Shown one piece after another: positions 16,938 through 25,719 of a stretch of 64,000 bases of DNA. The number at the start of each line of letters is the position of its first letter. The first letter of the stretch is position 1. Below the pieces are notes generated by a model. The model was given only the letters and a program-made list of their open reading frames with translations. It ran no database searches and was not told the origin of the DNA. The DNA comes from FEB-10 sp963710645 (GTDB lineage Bacteria; Acidobacteriota; Thermoanaerobaculia; Thermoanaerobaculales; Sulfomarinibacteraceae): the NCBI GenBank assembly GCA_963710645.1, contig CAVQBD010000009.1:682001-746000 (forward strand). The letters run 5' to 3'. Both the position numbers and the translations under genes were made by a program.

Positions 16938-17355
16938 AAACGATTACCAGCGCGAAGCCGGGCCCCACCTTACTCGCTTATCGAGAATCATGGGTGCCAA
17001 GTTTCGCGTTGTTGCGCTGTGGTCGCACGGAGGATGGGAGGCCGGGGTTGGGGCCCGAGAATTTGGAATGAGTTGCCCCGCTCCCGTAGTTTTGAAACCA
17101 GTGCCAGGCTTTAGGATTTTAGAAAGTTCCAAGAAACCAGTGCCAGGCTTTAGGATCTTAGAAAGTTCCGATGGCGACTTAGGATCAACCAACTTCCCAA
17201 GTTCCTAAAGTCTGGCACCCATACCATATGTGGCACCCATCTGACGGCGTCGGTCAACAGATTGGCGACCGCGATCAAGTCTCTTTCTCTGTCAGAGGTT
17301 ATCTTCGTTCCTACCGATCACACGGATCGAAATCTACCGAACGACGGAGGACACG
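16938..17355. repeat. REP-rich gap with tandem 38-base repeat
   Basis: GAAACCAGTGCCAGGCTTTA and the following 18 bases occur twice in tandem (about 17094-17169, two differences). An inverted partner (CCTAAAGTCTGGCACCC, 17206-17222) and a further TGTGGCACCCAT (17229) follow. A GCGAAGCCGGG unit lies at 16950. CCTAAAGCCTGGCAC, the reverse complement, is also found at 32481-32495. No gene is visible. Confidence 0.75.
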
Positions 17356-18642
17356 ATGATGAAAAACAAACAGCCCATTCTGATTATCGGGGGTACCGGA
17401 AAGACGGGCCGCCGGGTCGCCGAGAAGCTCGCCGCCCGAGGCGTGCCGACCCGTGTCGCGTCCCGCTCCGGCGAGACCCAATTCGATTGGAACGACACAA
17501 CGACATGGGGGACCGCGCTCGATGACGTATCGGCGGCCTACGTGACCTACTTCCCGGATTTGGCCGTGCCCGAAGCGCCCCCCGCTATCCAGGAATTCGC
17601 GAGCCTGGCCGCCGAGCGTGGCGTCCAGCGATTGGTGTTACTGTCGGGTCGAGGTGAGGAAGAAGCTCAACGCTGCGAGCGCATCGTTCTGGACACCAAC
17701 CCTGCCTCGACCATCGTCCGCGCCAGCTGGTTCAACCAGAACTTCAGCGAGGGGTTCTTCGTGGACATACTGCGCGACGGTGTTCTCGCGCTGCCCGCCG
17801 GGGATGTCCGTGAACCCTTCATCGACGCCGAAGATATCGCGGAGGTGGCCGTCGCGGCCCTGACCGAGAGTGGGCACGAGGGACAGATCTACGAAGTCAC
17901 AGGCCCGCGCCTGATGACCTTCGCCCAGGCCGTCGATGAAATCGCCAGGTCTGCCGGCCGCGAGCTGCGCTACGTACAGATCCCCGTCGAGGAATTCGTT
18001 CGCGGGATGCTCGAGCAGCAGGTTCCGGAGGAAGTTGTCTCGCTGACGCGGTACCTGTTCGAGACCGTACTGGACGGCCGCAATGCCTCCACCGCTGACG
18101 GCGTGCAGCGCGCCCTCGGCCGCCCGCCCCGCGACTTTGCCGAGTTCGCGCGCGCGGCGGCCGCGGCGGGCGTGTGGTCGGTCGGCGAACCGAGCGGCGA
18201 ACGAGCGGAGTCGGGCGATCGCCCCACCAACGGCTCCAACGAACGGGTGCTGCGCCGGTTTGTCGACGAGGTCGTCAACCGTGGCGACACCTCCGCACTC
18301 GACGAACTCGTCCATACTGACTACGTTTACCGCAGCCCGGGCGAGGAGCTCCACGGCCCGGAGGGCCTGGCGGCGCTGTTCGACGGCTACCGCTCGGCGT
18401 TCCCGGACCTCGCGTTGGAGATCGACGATCTGCTGGTAGCAGATGAGGCCACGGTCATGACATTCACCATCACGGGGACCCACCGCGGCGATCTGCTCGG
18501 GATTCCGGCTACCGGTCGGCAGGTGCGGGTCAACGGCATGGTGCGCAGCCGGTTCCGCGACGGCAAGATCGCCGAGGAGTGGGAGATCCTCGACCAGCTC
18601 TCGCTCTTCGAGCAGCTCGGAGTCGTTGGAGGTGCCGCATGA
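17356..18642 (+). CDS. NmrA-like NAD(P)-binding protein fused to SnoaL-like domain
   Basis: The 428-residue protein has two parts. Residues 5-270 are an atypical short-chain dehydrogenase / NmrA domain with the loop IIGGTGKTGRRVAE, an EFASLAAERGVQRLVLLSGRG strand-helix and a FIDAEDIAEVAVAAL segment. Residues 290-425 are a SnoaL-like / ester cyclase domain (VLRRFVDEVVNRGDTSALDELV, YRSAFPDLALEIDDLL, FTITGTHRGDLLGIPATGRQV, FRDGKIAEEWEILDQLSL). Such proteins act on small molecules or sense NADPH state. The stop overlaps the next start (ATGA). Confidence 0.85.
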   Translation: MMKNKQPILIIGGTGKTGRRVAEKLAARGVPTRVASRSGETQFDWNDTTTWGTALDDVSAAYVTYFPDLAVPEAPPAIQEFASLAAERGVQRLVLLSGRGEEEAQRCERIVLDTNPASTIVRASWFNQNFSEGFFVDILRDGVLALPAGDVREPFIDAEDIAEVAVAALTESGHEGQIYEVTGPRLMTFAQAVDEIARSAGRELRYVQIPVEEFVRGMLEQQVPEEVVSLTRYLFETVLDGRNASTADGVQRALGRPPRDFAEFARAAAAAGVWSVGEPSGERAESGDRPTNGSNERVLRRFVDEVVNRGDTSALDELVHTDYVYRSPGEELHGPEGLAALFDGYRSAFPDLALEIDDLLVADEATVMTFTITGTHRGDLLGIPATGRQVRVNGMVRSRFRDGKIAEEWEILDQLSLFEQLGVVGGAA

Positions 18643-19109
18643 CTCCACTGCTGTTCGCGGCCGCGATCGGTGCCGCCCTCGTCTCCGGGATCTTCTACGC
18701 GTTCTCGACTTTTGTAATGCGGGCCCTCGGGCGATTGGCGCCCCGGGAAGGCATCGCGGCCATGCAGTCGATCAACGTCGTCGTCATCAACCCGATGTTC
18801 TTGCTGGCGTTCTTCGGCACCGGGGCACTCTGTGTGGCCACGATCGCCGCCTCTCTGCTTTCCGAGACCGGGGTGTCGCTCGCCCCGGCGCTGACCGGTG
18901 GCATCCTGTATATCGTCGGATGTATCGGGATCACGATGGTCGCCAACGTGCCGTTGAACGAGAGGTTGGCAGACGTGAGCCCGGACGATGCCGAGGCCGA
19001 GTCACTATGGGACCTTTACCTGGCCCGCTGGACCCTGTGGAATCACGTACGAACCGCGGCCTCGCTGGCCGCGGCCGCCTTGCTCGTGATCGCGATGGGG
19101 ACGGCGTAG
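18639..19109 (+). CDS. DUF1772 family membrane protein
   Basis: The 156-residue protein has four membrane helices and the DUF1772 (anthrone oxygenase-like) features: ASGIFYAFSTFVMRALGRL-type N-terminus, a central INPMFLLAFFGTGALC, and VPLNERLADVSPDDAEAESLWDLYLARWTLWNHVRT. It overlaps the end of the NmrA-SnoaL gene by four bases and likely works with it on the same compound. Confidence 0.88.
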   Translation: MTPLLFAAAIGAALVSGIFYAFSTFVMRALGRLAPREGIAAMQSINVVVINPMFLLAFFGTGALCVATIAASLLSETGVSLAPALTGGILYIVGCIGITMVANVPLNERLADVSPDDAEAESLWDLYLARWTLWNHVRTAASLAAAALLVIAMGTA

Positions 19110-19185
19110 GCGGGGCATCCGCTGATGGAGACACGGAATTCCGACCTCTCGACTTCGTGTTGCAGACGCCGAGGGATATTCTCAG

Positions 19186-20192
19186 TTGGGATTCGTGACG
19201 GCCATTTTCGCCCGCAGGATGATCCAGGCCGCCGGGGAGTCGGTGGACGGACCGGCCTTGCTGCGTTCCATTGGATTGGAGCCGGACGAACCGCTGGACG
19301 TGACCGAGATGATCGCGGACGACGCCTACTACGATCTCCTCGAACGTATTGCCGCAAAGATGGAGAACGCGTTCGAGCTGCCGCTCCGCGTCGGTCCGCT
19401 GATGCGGCCGGATGATTACGGTGCCCTCGGTCTCGCCTGGAAGTCGGCGCCGACGATTCGAAGCTCGCTCGAAAGGGTCGAGCGCTACTGCCGACTCTGG
19501 ACTGACAACCTGACCTATGAGATCTGCGATCGAGACGACGGGGTCGATTTCATCGTCCATCGGTTCGGGGAGCGGCGGCTCGGAATGAGGTTCTCGAACG
19601 AGGCGACGCTCGCCAGCGCCACCTCGCTCATTCGCCAGACGTCATCGCCGCGCTTTCGTCCGCGAACCGTGTTCCTGAAACACGCGGCTCCCAGATCGAT
19701 CTCGGCCCACGAACGCTATTTCGGTTGCCCCGTGCTCTTCGATTCTGACCGGGACGCTCTGTCCATTTCGAGCGAAGTGATTTCGACCGGCCCAACCACC
19801 TGGCAGACGACGGAATCTCCCGCTTTCTGATCTCTCACCTCGAAGCGGAGATCGAATCTCTCGAGACCGAGATCCCGGTGGAAGCCCTCGTCGAGCGCGA
19901 GATTTCGCGCTCGTTGAGCGAGGGAGTTCCGAGGATGAGCTATGTTGCCCGACGCCTGGCCATGAGTGAGCGAACGCTCCACCGGCGACTCTCCGAAAGG
20001 GGCTTTTCGTTCAGGACCACGGTCGAGGAGACCCGCCGGCACGTTGCGGAAAACCTCCTCCGCGAAAGCCGGTACTCCCTGACCGAGGTGGCATTTCTCA
20101 CCGGATTCTCCGAGCAGAGCGCGTTCAACCGCGCATTCAAGCGCTGGACGGGACTCACTCCCACCGCCTTTCGCAGTGCGGGGCGGAAATGA
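19186..20192 (+). pseudogene. AraC-family regulator, frameshifted
   Basis: The N-terminal half (19186-19830) reads as an Arabinose_bd-type sensing domain (ARRMIQAAGESVDGPALLRSIGLEPD, YCRLWTDNLTYEICDRDDGV). The C-terminal half is in another frame (19782-20192) and continues with FDRPNHLADDGISRFLISHL and an intact AraC helix-turn-helix pair (YVARRLAMSERTLHRRLSERG, LTEVAFLTGFSEQSAFNRAFKRWTGLTP). One base appears to be missing near 19780. It is either a recent pseudogene or a sequence error. It probably regulated the neighbouring membrane genes. Confidence 0.85.
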
Positions 20193-20270
20193 CGGATGGA
20201 TGGCACCCATGACTCGGTTCTTTGTGATCTCCAACGTCGAGCAACGGATCTCCTGGTCTGAGATCACGCG

Positions 20271-20999
20271 ATGATGAAGACCATTCAAAATTCTCCGCTC
20301 ATCTATTCACGAGTCGCGGGAACGCTATACCTGGTCATCATCGTATCCGGGATATTTGGCGAAGCATTCGTGCGATCCGGCCTGATCGTACCGGAGAACG
20401 CGGCAGCAACTGCACACAACATCATGGCGTCTCAGGGGCTTTTCCGAGTCGGGTTTCTCGCCGATTCGATCATGTTCCTGAGCGACGTCGCGCTGGCCGT
20501 GCTTCTCTTTGTCCTTCTCAGGCCGGTCAACAAGGTCATTGCCCTCGTCGCGATGTGCTTTCGGTTGACTCAGACTGCTGTGCTGGCACTCAATCTGCTC
20601 AACTACTACGCCGCCGTACTGCTCTTGAACGGAGCCGTCTACGCATCGGCATTTGAACCTGACCAGCTGGCATCTCTGTCATACCTGTTCCTCGACCTCC
20701 ATGGGCACGGCTACGATCTGGGATTGCTGCTCTTCGGGGTTCACTGCCTCCTGATCGGGTACCTGATCTTCACGTCGCGTTACCTCCCAAAGGCATTGGG
20801 GGCGCTGATGATCGCAGCCTCTGCTTCATATTTCGTGGGGAGCTACACGCGGTTTCTCTTCCCCGACTACGTCTCGGTTGTTGCACCGGTCTACATTGTC
20901 GCTTTCGTTTCCGAAATATCACTGTGCTTGTGGCTCCTGCTCAAGGGCGTGGATGTCCGAAAGTGGAGAGAGCAGGCCGAGGGTTGTGTTGAAACCTAG
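20271..20999 (+). CDS. DUF4386 family membrane protein
   Basis: The 242-residue protein has six to seven membrane helices and the DUF4386 start (IYSRVAGTLYLVIIVSGIFGEAFVRSGLI), a central LLNYYAAVLL and HGHGYDLGLLLFGVHCLLIGYLIF. Function of the family is unknown. It follows the AraC regulator by about 80 bases, with a REP-like GGCACCCAT at 20205 in the gap. Confidence 0.88.
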   Translation: MMKTIQNSPLIYSRVAGTLYLVIIVSGIFGEAFVRSGLIVPENAAATAHNIMASQGLFRVGFLADSIMFLSDVALAVLLFVLLRPVNKVIALVAMCFRLTQTAVLALNLLNYYAAVLLLNGAVYASAFEPDQLASLSYLFLDLHGHGYDLGLLLFGVHCLLIGYLIFTSRYLPKALGALMIAASASYFVGSYTRFLFPDYVSVVAPVYIVAFVSEISLCLWLLLKGVDVRKWREQAEGCVET

Positions 21000-21023
21000 G
21001 AGAGATCCAACGAGCGGCACCTA

Positions 21024-21183
21024 TCAAGCGACTCGGGTCAGCACCATCAGCTGATAGGGCTCCAGCTCGAGCTCCTGAGCGGCGGTGATCACACGTCCAG
21101 CGTGGAGATCGACCATCGTCTTGCGCATCCCGATCTGCCGCAGTCGTCTCGCTTCCAGCTTCTGCGTTCGCTCGCTGAGTTGA
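21024..21183 (-). pseudogene. C-terminal fragment of a GH13-like glycosidase
   Basis: A minus-strand frame of about 53 codons reads MRKTMVDLHAGRVITAAQEL, ELEPYQLMVLTRVA, then a stop at 21024. This resembles the last beta-sandwich strands of GH13 glycosidases (pattern LxLxPYQxxxL). It is cut off at 21183 by GACTGGGTGCCACT repeats that belong to the RAYT end, so the rest of the gene was lost there. Confidence 0.5.
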
Positions 21184-21220
21184 CTGGGTGCCACTGACTG
21201 GGTGCCACTGATAACAACCT
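21182..21220. repeat. RAYT element left end
   Basis: GACTGGGTGCCACT occurs twice in tandem (21182-21195, 21196-21209). The inner copy begins a 21-base arm (21200-21220, GGGTGCCACTGATAACAACC then T) that is the exact reverse complement of 22284-22304 at the other side of the transposase gene. Confidence 0.9.
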
Positions 21221-21303
21221 AACAACCTGACTGGATTGGCTGGATATCCGTCATGGGGAGGTGTTAGGATTCGAGCATCCCGTCCGCGCCGGAGAAGAAT
21301 CTC

Positions 21304-22284
21304 ATGGCGCGATCACCTCGCTTGTTCATCCCAGACGCCATTTACCACGTGTACTGTCGAACAGCTCGAGGAGAGATGGTCTTCTCGAACCCGGACGAGG
21401 CCCACGAATTCGTCGACGTCTTAGCCGACGTCAAACGGCTTCACGGGTTTGAGGTACTGGCTTGGTGTCTGATGGGTAATCACTACCACATCGTGATTCG
21501 AACGCGGAGTTTCCCCCTGTGGCGCAGCATGGCCCGAATTCAGTGCCGCGTCGCCCGTGGGCACAATCGAAGGCGGAGGATTTTGGGACGGCTGTGGCAA
21601 AGCCGATACAAAGCCCGAGTGGTGCTTCACGACATGTATTACCGTCAACTTCTCGCCTATGTGCACCTCAACCCTGTGGCAGCAAAGCTCGTGGTGGATC
21701 CGGCGGCGCACCCGTGGAGCGGCCACCCAGCTCTGATTGGGCAGGTTCCGGCCAAATTGGTGGACGTCGGCCCTGCCCTTGCGGGTCTTGGGGAGACCCT
21801 CCAGGAATCTCGAAAGGCGTATCTAGAGCAGGTCCGCCTTGTAGCCGAGGCCAGATGGCTTGATACGGGTGTGCGAAAACTCCCTTGGTGGGAGAAGGTC
21901 TCAAACGATGACCAACTCGTCGAAGAAAAGGATGCTCAGAACGCGGTCGATTTCCGCGGCGAAGCGATCCTTGGCGTCTCGTCGATACGCATCGATGTTG
22001 CGCTTGCAGCCAGTCTCATCTGCGAGGCTACCGGCACCTCGTTGGCTGACCTTCGCGGTCGGTCGACCTCTGTGGGCATTTCTCTGGTGAGGAAGGCCCT
22101 TGCTACCCTCGCGGTTGATCACCTCGGGCATTCGGTCGCCGATGTTGCCGATCTCCTCAGGAAACACCCTGGATCAGTGAGTCGGTGGCTCAAGACACCG
22201 CGCAGAACTGATGGACACGACGATTCAGTGTCAGCGATTCTGGAATCCGTTGCAGAACTCAGTAGTGACCTAAAAAAGATGTGA
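21304..22284 (+). CDS. REP-associated tyrosine transposase (RAYT)
   Basis: The 326-residue protein has an N-terminal Y1 transposase domain: RLFIPDAIYHVYCR, the HUH motif as GNHYH (His60, His62), GRLWQSRYKARVV, and the helix YYRQLLAYVHLNP with candidate catalytic Tyr112/113. The C-terminal part (about residues 215-300) resembles a DnaA-C-like helix-turn-helix (IRIDVALAASLICEATG, GISLVRKALATLAVDHL). RAYTs cut and join single-stranded DNA at REP sequences. Perfect inverted ends flank the gene. Confidence 0.92.
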   Translation: MARSPRLFIPDAIYHVYCRTARGEMVFSNPDEAHEFVDVLADVKRLHGFEVLAWCLMGNHYHIVIRTRSFPLWRSMARIQCRVARGHNRRRRILGRLWQSRYKARVVLHDMYYRQLLAYVHLNPVAAKLVVDPAAHPWSGHPALIGQVPAKLVDVGPALAGLGETLQESRKAYLEQVRLVAEARWLDTGVRKLPWWEKVSNDDQLVEEKDAQNAVDFRGEAILGVSSIRIDVALAASLICEATGTSLADLRGRSTSVGISLVRKALATLAVDHLGHSVADVADLLRKHPGSVSRWLKTPRRTDGHDDSVSAILESVAELSSDLKKM

Positions 22285-22322
22285 GGTTGTTATCAGTGGC
22301 ACCCGCTCTAGTGGCACCCGCT
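22284..22322. repeat. RAYT element right end
   Basis: A 21-base arm (22284-22304, AGGTTGTTATCAGTGGCACC then C) mirrors the left end exactly. AGTGGCACCCGCTCT is then repeated in tandem, as at the left end. The arm begins at the last base of the transposase stop codon. Confidence 0.9.
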
Positions 22323-22356
22323 CTGGTTCTGGGAAATTCCAGTATAGTACGGGTCG

Positions 22357-23151
22357 ATGCCAGCACCCTCCGCCCACGGTGCTCTCGTCGGGCACCCGTT
22401 GATCCGAAAATTCCTCGGCAGCCTTTGGGCTGCGGTGCGGGATCTGCTCCCCATTTTCATCGTCATCGTCGTTTTCCAGTCAGTGGTCCTGCGCCAGCCG
22501 TTTCCGCACGTCGCGGAGGTGCTGGTCGGGGCCCTGTTCGTTGTGGTCGGCCTGATGTTCTTCGTGCAGGGGTTGGAGATGGGCCTGTTTCCCATCGGCG
22601 AAGCAATGGCCTACGCCTTTGCGCGCAAGGGCAGCCTAGCGTGGCTCCTGACGTTCGGCTTTCTCCTCGGCTTTTCGACGACGATCGCTGAGCCCGCCCT
22701 GATCGCGATCGCCGGTGAAGCGGCTGACGTGGTGGCGGACGCGGGCTACATCGGTTCGGATCCGGGGGCCCGCTCCTCCTACGCCCTCCAGCTACGAATG
22801 ACCGTGGCGCTGTCAGTCGGCGCGGCGATCGTCCTCGGGATTTTCCGCATCTTGCGCGGGTGGCCCGTTCAGATTCTAATCATCGGCGGCTACGTCTTTG
22901 TCACCCTCTTGACCTTCGTAGCACCCGACATGATCATCGGCATCGCCTTCGACTCCGGCGGTGTCACGACGTCTACGGTCACGGTGCCGCTGGTAACCGC
23001 GCTGGGTGTCGGGCTGGCCACTTCGATCCAGGGGAGGAATCCCCTGATCGACGGTTTCGGTCTGATCGCGCTCGCTTCGCTCATGCCGATGATTTTCGTG
23101 ATGCTGCTGGGCATCGCTCGGTTCGGGCTGCAGACCCCGGGTGTCGGATGA
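22357..23151 (+). CDS. DUF1538 family membrane protein (first copy)
   Basis: The 264-residue protein has about seven membrane helices and the DUF1538 signatures LLGFSTTIAEPALIAIAGEA and FDSGGVTTSTVTVPLVTALGVGLA. The family is thought to be transport-related but has no proven substrate. TATAGT at about 22332 may be a -10 box. The start lies 53 bases after the RAYT right end. It is followed by a second DUF1538 gene and a PII-like gene. Confidence 0.9.
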   Translation: MPAPSAHGALVGHPLIRKFLGSLWAAVRDLLPIFIVIVVFQSVVLRQPFPHVAEVLVGALFVVVGLMFFVQGLEMGLFPIGEAMAYAFARKGSLAWLLTFGFLLGFSTTIAEPALIAIAGEAADVVADAGYIGSDPGARSSYALQLRMTVALSVGAAIVLGIFRILRGWPVQILIIGGYVFVTLLTFVAPDMIIGIAFDSGGVTTSTVTVPLVTALGVGLATSIQGRNPLIDGFGLIALASLMPMIFVMLLGIARFGLQTPGVG

Positions 23152-23173
23152 ACCCCCGAGGGAGGAATCGACC

Positions 23174-23953
23174 GTGATCGAGAGTCTAACCGGCGCACTG
23201 CTGGCCACGGCCCAGGACGTGTTTGCCGTCACCGCCCTGCTTCTGGGCTTTCAATTGTTCGTCCTGCGCAGGCCGATCCCGCACCTGCGGCAAATGCTGA
23301 TCGGCATCGTCTTCGTCGTGGTCGGGCTGGCCTTTTTCCTAATGGGCCTCGAAATGGCGTTGTTTCCTCTCGGTCAGCACATGGCCACCGAGTTGTCATC
23401 GGCTGAGTTCGTTTTCGGGACCGCGACGGTGCCAGAGTCGCCGCCGTGGTGGGAATACGGCTGGGTCTATGTGTTCGCCGCGATCATCGGTTTTTCCACC
23501 ACCCTGGCCGAGCCCGCCCTGATCGCCGTCGCCTTCAAGGCCAACGAAGCCTCCCGCGGTACGATCCGGCCGTGGGGACTCCGACTCGTCGTCGCCGTCG
23601 GCGTCGCCGTCGGCATATCGCTCGGCACCTTCAGAATCGTCACCGGAACCCCCTTGGTCTGGTACATCGCGGCCGGCTATTTCATCGTGCTCGTGCAGAC
23701 TTTCTTCGCGCCGAAATCGATCATCCCGCTGGCCTACGACTCGGGAGGGGTCACGACCTCGACCGTGACGGTGCCACTGGTCACGGCCCTCGGGCTCGGT
23801 CTCAGTGCGACCATCCCTGGACGAAACCCCGCGCTGGACGGTTTCGGGCTGATAGCGTTCGCAAGTCTATTCCCGATGATCACCGTCATGGGCTACGCCC
23901 AGCTTGCCGTGTGGTGGGACAGCGTGCGCTTGAAGTACCCCCAGGAGGGATGA
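23174..23953 (+). CDS. DUF1538 family membrane protein (second copy)
   Basis: The 259-residue paralogue of the preceding protein has IIGFSTTLAEPALIAVAFKA and YDSGGVTTSTVTVPLVTALGLGL. The repeated AEPALIA and DSGGVTTSTVTVP elements at the same spacing suggest the two form one two-subunit transporter. I chose GTG 23174 because GGAGG lies at 23161-23165; an in-frame GTG at 23141 would overlap the previous gene. The PII-like gene starts one base after its stop. Confidence 0.88.
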   Translation: MIESLTGALLATAQDVFAVTALLLGFQLFVLRRPIPHLRQMLIGIVFVVVGLAFFLMGLEMALFPLGQHMATELSSAEFVFGTATVPESPPWWEYGWVYVFAAIIGFSTTLAEPALIAVAFKANEASRGTIRPWGLRLVVAVGVAVGISLGTFRIVTGTPLVWYIAAGYFIVLVQTFFAPKSIIPLAYDSGGVTTSTVTVPLVTALGLGLSATIPGRNPALDGFGLIAFASLFPMITVMGYAQLAVWWDSVRLKYPQEG

Positions 23954-23954
23954 C

Positions 23955-24284
23955 ATGGACTACAAGGTAATCATCGCCGCTCTCAAACCGGACGTCACGG
24001 ACGGGGTCGTCGAGGCGGCAAAGGCCTGCGGCATCTCGGGCGCGACCATCGTGCCGGGCCGCGGGACCGGGATGCACGACGCCAAGACCTTTCTCGGCCT
24101 GACTCTCGAGATGCAGACGGACGTAGTCATCTTCCTGGCCGAAGAAGAACTGATTCAACCCGTGATGACGGCGATTCGCACGGCAGGCAGGCTGGATGAG
24201 CACGGCACCGGTGTCGTTTTCGTTCTGGGAGTGGAACAGGTGGCAGGCATCAAGGAAGAAATTGTCCGCCGCGGGTCGGAGTGA
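23955..24284 (+). CDS. PII-like signalling protein
   Basis: The 109-residue protein has the ferredoxin-like PII fold pattern: KVIIAALKPDVTDGVVEAAKACGISGATIVPGRG, a loop GMHDAKTFLGLTLEMQTDVVIFL, and VMTAIRTAGRLDEHGTGVVFVLGVEQVAGI. The T-loop tyrosine modified in classical GlnB is not obvious. Its position behind two DUF1538 genes suggests it gates that transporter in response to a nucleotide or metabolite. Confidence 0.85.
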   Translation: MDYKVIIAALKPDVTDGVVEAAKACGISGATIVPGRGTGMHDAKTFLGLTLEMQTDVVIFLAEEELIQPVMTAIRTAGRLDEHGTGVVFVLGVEQVAGIKEEIVRRGSE

Positions 24285-24288
24285 ATAT

Positions 24289-24325
24289 TTAAAAAGGTGC
24301 CTAAAAAGGTGCCTGGCACTCTACT
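24289..24325. repeat. REP-like GGTGCCTGGCACT junction
   Basis: AAAAAGGTGCC is repeated in tandem and runs into GGTGCCTGGCACTCTA, a self-complementary REP-like core. The near-identical GGAAAAGGTGCCTGGCACTC lies at 26421-26440. It marks the left edge of the duplicated segment that begins at 24329. Confidence 0.8.
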
Positions 24326-25304
24326 GCACGCCGACTTCGCCGGGTTCCCCGCCGGCAACATCGCCCTTCTCCAGCGCGGCGCGTGCAGCTTCCAGCTCAA
24401 GGCGGAGAACGCCGCGGCCGCCGGCGCCGTCGGGGCCATCATCTTCAACCAGGGCAACGACCCAAGCCGCACCGGCCTCTTCTTCGGCACCCTCTCGAGC
24501 TTCTACAGCGGCAACATCCCCGTGGTCTCCACCTCCTACGACCTCGGCGAGGACTGGGCCGGGACGCCCGGCCTCGTCATGAACCTCGTGGTCGACGCCT
24601 TCAGCGGCACCGTCACCGACTACAACGTCATCGCCGAGTCGACCTGGGGCGACCCGAGCCGCGTCGTCATGGTCGGCGCCGCCCTCGACTCCCCTGCCGG
24701 CGGGCCCGGCATCAACAACAACGGGTCGGGCAGCGCCGCCATCCTGGAGGTCGCCCTCCTGATGGACAAGGTGAAGCCTCACAACAAGGTGCGCTTCGCA
24801 TGGTGGGGCGGTGCATTCTTGAACCTCATCGGCTCGGAAACCTACGTCAACGGCCTCACCCAGTCCGAGCTCGACGACATCGCCCTGTACCTCGGCTTCG
24901 ACACCATCGGTTCTCCCAACTACGTCCGCTTCGTAAACGACGGCGACGGTTCGGAGTTCGGAGTCCCCGGCGCACCCGGTTCCGACGACATCGAAACGCT
25001 CTTCGAGAACTTCTTCGGGGATCGCGGCCTCGCGATCGAGCCGACCCTGGACGGCTGGGCCTTTACGGACGCGGTGAACTTCTTCTTTGCCGACGTTCCC
25101 TTCGGCGGCCTGTACACCGGCTCCGTCGAGATCAAGACCCCGGCGCAGGCGGCGGTCTACGGCGGAACCGCCGGCGACCTGCTCGATCCGTGTTCGCAGC
25201 TGCCGTGCGACACCTTTGACAACGTCAGCCTCGAGGTGCTCGACCAAAACGCCGACGCGGCTGCCTACGCCATCCTGCACTACGCGCAGAAAGAGGACTG
25301 GTAG
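24297..25304 (+). pseudogene. Truncated copy of the M28-like secreted protein
   Basis: From codon 12 the protein is almost identical to the C-terminal two thirds of the gene at 27187-28650. The signal peptide and first 160 residues are missing. The in-frame GTG start at 24297 comes from REP sequence. The nucleotide copy spans 24329-25496 and matches 27675-28844 with only about ten differences, including the terminator. Without a signal peptide it is unlikely to work as the parent does. Confidence 0.85.
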
Positions 25305-25361
25305 AGCCTCCTCGCGCCGGCGGCGACCAATTCGCGGTCGGCACATAACGAATATCAAGGA

Positions 25362-25388
25362 CCGGGCGCCCAGCGCCCGGTTTTTTTT
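25362..25388 (+). terminator. Terminator of the truncated M28-like copy
   Basis: CCGGGCGC (25362-25369) pairs with GCGCCCGG (25373-25380), followed by eight T bases. The same structure follows the full-length gene at 28708-28736. Confidence 0.92.
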
Positions 25389-25463
25389 GGTGCCAGTCAG
25401 TGACCGAATACCGCATCCTGCCAACCCGCTCGCTTGTCGAACACCTCTCCCGCGCCACCTGCC

Positions 25464-25640
25464 ATGCAGCATTGCGACACGTGGCACCTATCATCCAGTG
25501 TCAGCGATCCTGGAATCCGTTGCAGAACTCAGTAGTGACCTAAAAAAGATGTGAGGTTGTTATCAGTGGCACCCGTTTGTAAAAAAGATGTGAGGTTGTT
25601 ATCAGTGGCACCCGTTGTTATCAGTGGCACCCGTTTGCAA
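25464..25640. repeat. REP element and nested copies of the RAYT right end
   Basis: A 25-base REP unit (25464-25488) ends the duplicated segment. From 25496 to 25576 the sequence copies the last 26 codons of the RAYT gene plus its right end (22226-22306) with one or two mismatches. The 21-base arm occurs at 25554-25574 and 25593-25613, and a 19-base form at 25614-25632. Confidence 0.92.
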
Positions 25641-25719
25641 AAACACTACGAACGATTATCCCTTATTGAATTTTACTGCTCAATAGTCTGAGAGCAAATA
25701 ATAATAATCTTACTATTCT

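Noticed and set aside
17094..17169. Two tandem 38-base repeats that could suggest a small CRISPR-like array
   Set aside because: There are no spacers between the units, only two copies, and no cas genes nearby. The units share the CCTGGCAC core with other REP-like elements.
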